A DNA stretch of 64,000 bases. It comes from Polynucleobacter parvulilacunae (lineage in GTDB: Bacteria > Pseudomonadota > Gammaproteobacteria > Burkholderiales > Burkholderiaceae). The position numbers were made by a program, and so were the translations under genes. Each line of letters opens with the position of its first letter. Position 1 is the first letter of the stretch. The notes beneath the pieces are model-generated. The model was not told the origin of the DNA. It did not search any database and saw nothing but the letters and a program-made list of their open reading frames with translations. Positions 60,803 through 64,000 of this stretch are shown here, in pieces. Where the stretch lies: contig NZ_JACVPW010000001.1 in the NCBI RefSeq assembly GCF_018881715.1, positions 177,337-241,336 of the forward strand, written 5' to 3'.

Positions 60803-61699
60803 CTACCTTGGCTTTAAAAACTGAATATACAGTTCTGATGCTGCTTTTGGATTCTCAAGCATCAACAAATGACCGGCATCCCGGAGAACAAAATGCCGGC
60901 TTTTAGGAAACTTTTGCTGCACCTTGGGCATATCTTCAACCTCAAAAATTGCATCCTCTTTACCCCAGATAATAAGGGTAGGTTTAGGAGAAGGTGGAGT
61001 TTTCTCAAACTCATATAGGTACAAATTAACGATGTCCCAAACTTGTTGATACCTTCTATTAGACTTTTGATAATCGGCAATAAGATCTTGCTGTATTGAC
61101 TCTGGTACTGCGGGTGGCTTATAAAACAGAAGTTGCATTGCTAAATTAAATTGCTCGTTCGAGATGGGAATGAAGGGATTAATTCCCTGATAAAGGGCGC
61201 CTCTAACAGCAGCACCCCAAGCACTTGCCCCCATTGGCGCACCAATAAAAGCGAGTGATCGGACCTGCCCTGGGTAAGCATGCGCATACATACTCGCTAT
61301 TGCACCCCCCATAGAGCTGCCGGCAATATCGAGCTTCTGAATATCTAACGATTTCGTAAATTGATGAAGTATTTCTACCTGCCTTTCCAATTTATGATCT
61401 GCGATTGGAAAGTTAATACTCATTGCATATCCAGGTAAATCTGGTGCAATTACCATATAGCCGGCAGCCGATAAATAACATGCCATCTCCGCCCATTGTT
61501 CTTTTTGAGCAAACAGACCGTGCAACAAAAGTATCGGGGCGCCCTTACCCACCCGAAAATACTCAATAGATCCACCACCAATCTGAGCTTTTTTTATTTC
61601 ACTTTTACATAAGTTCGTATTTGTCTGAGCCCCTAAAGGAGCGCTAAACAAGAATAAAGTAGCAATACAAATGATGGGCTTGAGAAATACATTTTTCAT
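60803..61699 (-). CDS. Exported alpha/beta hydrolase
   Basis: The start at 61699 gives 298 residues and puts the hydrophobic signal first (VFLKPIICIATLFLFSA, cut near LGAQ); an upstream Met adds five. The oxyanion-hole motif is LLLHGLFAQ, the nucleophile is in AGSSMGGAIAS, the acid is likely in GKEDAIFEVED and the His in RDAGHLLMLENP. It resembles the haloperoxidase/esterase branch. Substrate unknown. Confidence 0.85.
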   Translation of the reverse strand: MKNVFLKPIICIATLFLFSAPLGAQTNTNLCKSEIKKAQIGGGSIEYFRVGKGAPILLLHGLFAQKEQWAEMACYLSAAGYMVIAPDLPGYAMSINFPIADHKLERQVEILHQFTKSLDIQKLDIAGSSMGGAIASMYAHAYPGQVRSLAFIGAPMGASAWGAAVRGALYQGINPFIPISNEQFNLAMQLLFYKPPAVPESIQQDLIADYQKSNRRYQQVWDIVNLYLYEFEKTPPSPKPTLIIWGKEDAIFEVEDMPKVQQKFPKSRHFVLRDAGHLLMLENPKAASELYIQFLKPR

Positions 61700-61745
61700 A
61701 ACCCTACTATACAAAAAGCCACCCGTAAGGTGGCTAATTATTTTC

Positions 61746-62273
61746 TTATTTTCCGATCCTGCATTCTGAAGGAAGTAGCTGTGTAATCAGATTTGTTTCT
61801 GTGGATCTGCATGACCAACCGCCTGCCCAAGTCGAGCCCTCAGGCTTTGATAAATCTACTGGCTTAGGCACATTAGCGTCTGGCTCGTTTGTTGGAATAA
61901 GATGCAAGGTATTCTTACCCTCTGGCGCAACGCTGATTTGGTAATCGATTGCGATAGCACCTGATGGGGTAATTTCAATTAACTTCACACTACGTGTTGG
62001 CGTAAAGGTAAAAGATCCGTTTGTAGCATCATCCATAGGTACTGTGCCGCGACTTGCAAAAGCCTCTGTTACGGCAAGCTTGGCACTTGAAGATAAATTC
62101 ATACCCTCAACCACACGACTGCGGGCGATGTAATCCTGATATTGCGGTACCGCCACCGCAACTAAGATTCCAATGATTGCCACAACCACCATCACCTCAA
62201 TCAAGGTAAAGCCGGCCTCTTGATCGACCTCCATATTTTGATGAGCCTGAATATCTTTACTAAGCTTCTGCAT
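61746..62273 (-). CDS. pilA: Type IV pilin
   Basis: Major or minor subunit of type IV pili, used for twitching, attachment or DNA uptake. The 175 residues have the prepilin cleavage site G/FTLIEVMVVVAIIGILV, with the usual Glu at position 5 of the mature chain. The leader is 21 residues, long but within range; a Met at residue 14 would make it 8. Two C-terminal cysteines (WSCRST and SECRIGK) would form the D-loop disulfide. Confidence 0.9.
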   Translation of the reverse strand: MQKLSKDIQAHQNMEVDQEAGFTLIEVMVVVAIIGILVAVAVPQYQDYIARSRVVEGMNLSSSAKLAVTEAFASRGTVPMDDATNGSFTFTPTRSVKLIEITPSGAIAIDYQISVAPEGKNTLHLIPTNEPDANVPKPVDLSKPEGSTWAGGWSCRSTETNLITQLLPSECRIGK

Positions 62274-62344
62274 ATCTTTTATCTCCCCAGGTGAAATACC
62301 TGATCATCCAGTCTAGGCCTTTAATCCTCAAGACACTTAGTCGT

Positions 62345-62374
62345 AAAAAAGCCAGCTTTTATCGCTGGCTTTTC
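62345..62374 (-). terminator. Intrinsic terminator after the TerC-family gene
   Basis: Stem GCCAGC / GCTGGC with a 7-base loop and, on the minus strand, a run of six T. It also has a short T-run on the plus side. Confidence 0.87.
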
Positions 62375-62399
62375 TGATTCATGAGAAGGCTGACGAAGC

Positions 62400-63101
62400 T
62401 TATGCTTTAGCGCGATTCTTTTTCTTCAAGTAAGTGCCTAGCAAGATGACAATTGCTACTCCAATACCCTCAAAAATCATGTGTGCATCTTCAAACGCAG
62501 CTTGCATGGATTCTTTGATTGCTGGATCTTCCACCAACATACCGCCAGCCAATAGACCTAATAAACCAGCGCCCAAAGTAATGATGACTGGGAAGCGATC
62601 CATTACTTTGAGAAGCATGGTGCTGCCAAAGATGATCAACGGAATAGACAGACCAAGACCAATGATTAAAAGGGCTAAACGAGTTTCTTCAGGACCCTTT
62701 TGAGCAGCTGCAGCTACAGCGATAACGTTGTCCAAACTCATCACCAAGTCCGCTACCAATATTGTACGTATTGCACCCCAGATATTGGAGTGGCCATCCA
62801 TCTCTGCTTCATCATCGCTATCAGCTAATAATTGCACGCCAATGTAGACCAGCAAAATAGCGCCAACGATTTTTAGATAAGGAAGGCTGAGGAGTTGTAC
62901 TGCAGTGATTGTCAAAACTACACGCAAAATAATAGCTGCTGCACTACCCCAAAAGATTGCTTTCTTTTGTTGATTTGCTGGCAAATTACGTGACGCAAGA
63001 GCGATCACCACTGCGTTATCACCAGACAACAAAATGTTAGCAACAATAATTGATAGAAGCGCAGCCCAAAAAGCTGGTCCTGAAAATACTGAAAAATCCA
63101 T
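62400..63101 (-). CDS. TerC-family membrane protein
   Basis: A 233-residue inner-membrane protein with about seven hydrophobic segments. The two Asp motifs of the family are present, LLSGDNAVVIALASRNLP and LVMSLDNVIAVAAAA, which are thought to bind divalent metal. It fits the YjbE branch, linked in other bacteria to manganese export or metal loading of exported enzymes. Its stop is followed by a terminator and then the pilin gene. Confidence 0.88.
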   Translation of the reverse strand: MDFSVFSGPAFWAALLSIIVANILLSGDNAVVIALASRNLPANQQKKAIFWGSAAAIILRVVLTITAVQLLSLPYLKIVGAILLVYIGVQLLADSDDEAEMDGHSNIWGAIRTILVADLVMSLDNVIAVAAAAQKGPEETRLALLIIGLGLSIPLIIFGSTMLLKVMDRFPVIITLGAGLLGLLAGGMLVEDPAIKESMQAAFEDAHMIFEGIGVAIVILLGTYLKKKNRAKA

Positions 63102-63149
63102 GAGTTGTCTCCCTACGATATTTTTATTTTTTAACTACAGACACTTTAA

Positions 63150-63179
63150 AAAAGGATGCCGGGTTAACAGCATCCTTTT
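63150..63179 (-). terminator. Intrinsic terminator of the suc genes
   Basis: Stem GGATGC / GCATCC extended by AAAA/TTTT with a 10-base loop, ending 12 bases past the sucD stop on the minus strand. Confidence 0.85.
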
Positions 63180-63191
63180 CCTTATTACCAA

Positions 63192-64000
63192 TTACAACAT
63201 TGCCTTTAATAAAGCAGCCATTTCTGAAGGGTTCTTCGTTACTTTGAAGCCACACTCTTCCATTACAGCAAGCTTGGCATCAGCAGTATCAGCACCACCA
63301 GAGATCAAAGCACCTGCGTGACCCATACGCTTGCCTGGAGGCGCTGTTACGCCGGCAATAAAGCCAACCACTGGCTTTTTCATATTGTCTTTGCACCAGC
63401 GAGCAGCTTCAGCTTCGTCTGGACCGCCGATTTCACCAATCATGATCACAGCATCAGTTTCTGGATCTTCATTGAACATTCTCATGATGTCGATGTGCTT
63501 CAAACCGTTGATTGGGTCGCCACCAATACCAACCGCTGTGGACTGACCTAAACCAATGGCTGTCAACTGCCCAACCGCTTCATAAGTCAATGTACCGGAA
63601 CGGCTAACAACCCCGATACGGCCTTTCTTATGAATATGGCCAGGCATGATGCCGATCTTGATTTCGTCAGGAGTAATGATGCCTGGGCAGTTAGGGCCTA
63701 GCAATAAAGTCTTCTTGCCGCCAGCAGCTTCTTTAGCATGCATCTTGTTACGCACTTCAAGCATGTCACGGACCGGAATACCTTCAGTAATACAAATTAC
63801 GAAGTCGAGGTCTGCTTCAACAGCTTCCCAGATTGCAGCAGCTGCGCCTGGAGGCGGGACATAAATCACGGAAGTGGTTGCACCAGTTTGCTGAGCAGCT
63901 TCTTTAACAGTTCCGTAAATTGGAATGTTAAAAATGGACTCGCCCGCTTTTTTAGGATTTACGCCAGCAACAAAACAGTTTTTGCCGTTTGCGTATTCCT
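63192..64000 (-). CDS. sucD: Succinyl-CoA synthetase alpha subunit, 5' end outside the window
   Basis: Makes succinate and ATP or GTP from succinyl-CoA in the TCA cycle. The frame is open to the window edge at 64000, giving about 269 residues of roughly 295; the missing part is the start. Visible are VAGVNPKKAGES, SVIYVPPPGAAAAIWEAVEA, CITEGIPVRDM, LLLGPNCPGIITP and the phospho-histidine loop GHAGALISGG. sucC would lie just outside the window. Confidence 0.96.
   Translation of the reverse strand, partial: EYANGKNCFVAGVNPKKAGESIFNIPIYGTVKEAAQQTGATTSVIYVPPPGAAAAIWEAVEADLDFVICITEGIPVRDMLEVRNKMHAKEAAGGKKTLLLGPNCPGIITPDEIKIGIMPGHIHKKGRIGVVSRSGTLTYEAVGQLTAIGLGQSTAVGIGGDPINGLKHIDIMRMFNEDPETDAVIMIGEIGGPDEAEAARWCKDNMKKPVVGFIAGVTAPPGKRMGHAGALISGGADTADAKLAVMEECGFKVTKNPSEMAALLKAML

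Overview
The window is a 64 kb piece of a betaproteobacterial chromosome. Gene content and protein style fit the Burkholderiaceae, most likely Polynucleobacter or a close relative: split PntAA/PntAB/PntB transhydrogenase, a DUF2844/DUF3443 pair, groESL under a CIRCE element, and moderate GC. The genus is inferred from memory of the families, not from a search. No rRNA, tRNA or CRISPR array was seen.

Layout. 1-20.4 kb is ordinary core genome: end of proC, recG-ubiA, queA-tgt, yajC-secD-secF, purB-waaA, a GST, mnmA, pntAA-pntAB-pntB, a DUF4239 membrane protein, an unknown exported protein, and groES-groEL with a promoter overlapped by CIRCE.

20.58-38.65 kb is an 18,076 bp Tn7-like transposon whose ends can be set to the base. 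A 5 bp target duplication GAAAT (20572-20576 and 38653-38657) flanks 26 bp terminal inverted repeats (22/26 identical). Removing the element and one GAAAT rejoins a 282-codon gene in frame. That gene encodes a degenerate EAL-domain protein and is the first of an operon with a LuxR-type response regulator and a BvgS-like hybrid kinase. The transposition module is an XRE regulator followed by tnsA-tnsB-tnsC-tniQ-tniQ, five genes overlapping end to start. The cargo is a PAS histidine kinase and a FixJ-like regulator (convergent), an excisionase-like HTH protein, a large autotransporter, an amino-acid permease with a DadA-type D-amino-acid dehydrogenase, small membrane proteins, a MarR-like regulator and an OprB-type porin. 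Three cargo genes share a near-palindromic operator-like motif.

38.65-44.0 kb is the rest of the interrupted regulatory operon and a resident autotransporter that is a clear homologue of the cargo one. 44-64 kb is core genome again: dacB, a seven-gene minus-strand run pgk-pyk-fbaA-purC-purE-purK-tsaC, ilvE, a zf-CHCC protein, waaF, small conserved proteins, an M48 protease, moaC, the DUF2844/DUF3443 pair (the latter with two pepsin-like DTG/DSG motifs), an exported alpha/beta hydrolase, a type IV pilin, a TerC-family protein and the 3' part of sucD.

How it fits together. The transposon cuts the EAL/response-regulator/hybrid-kinase operon from its own promoter and 5' leader, which stay on the left beside groES. 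It brings in its own sensor kinase, LuxR-type regulator and autotransporter, so the insertion may replace one surface-regulation circuit with another while adding a D-amino-acid uptake and oxidation module.
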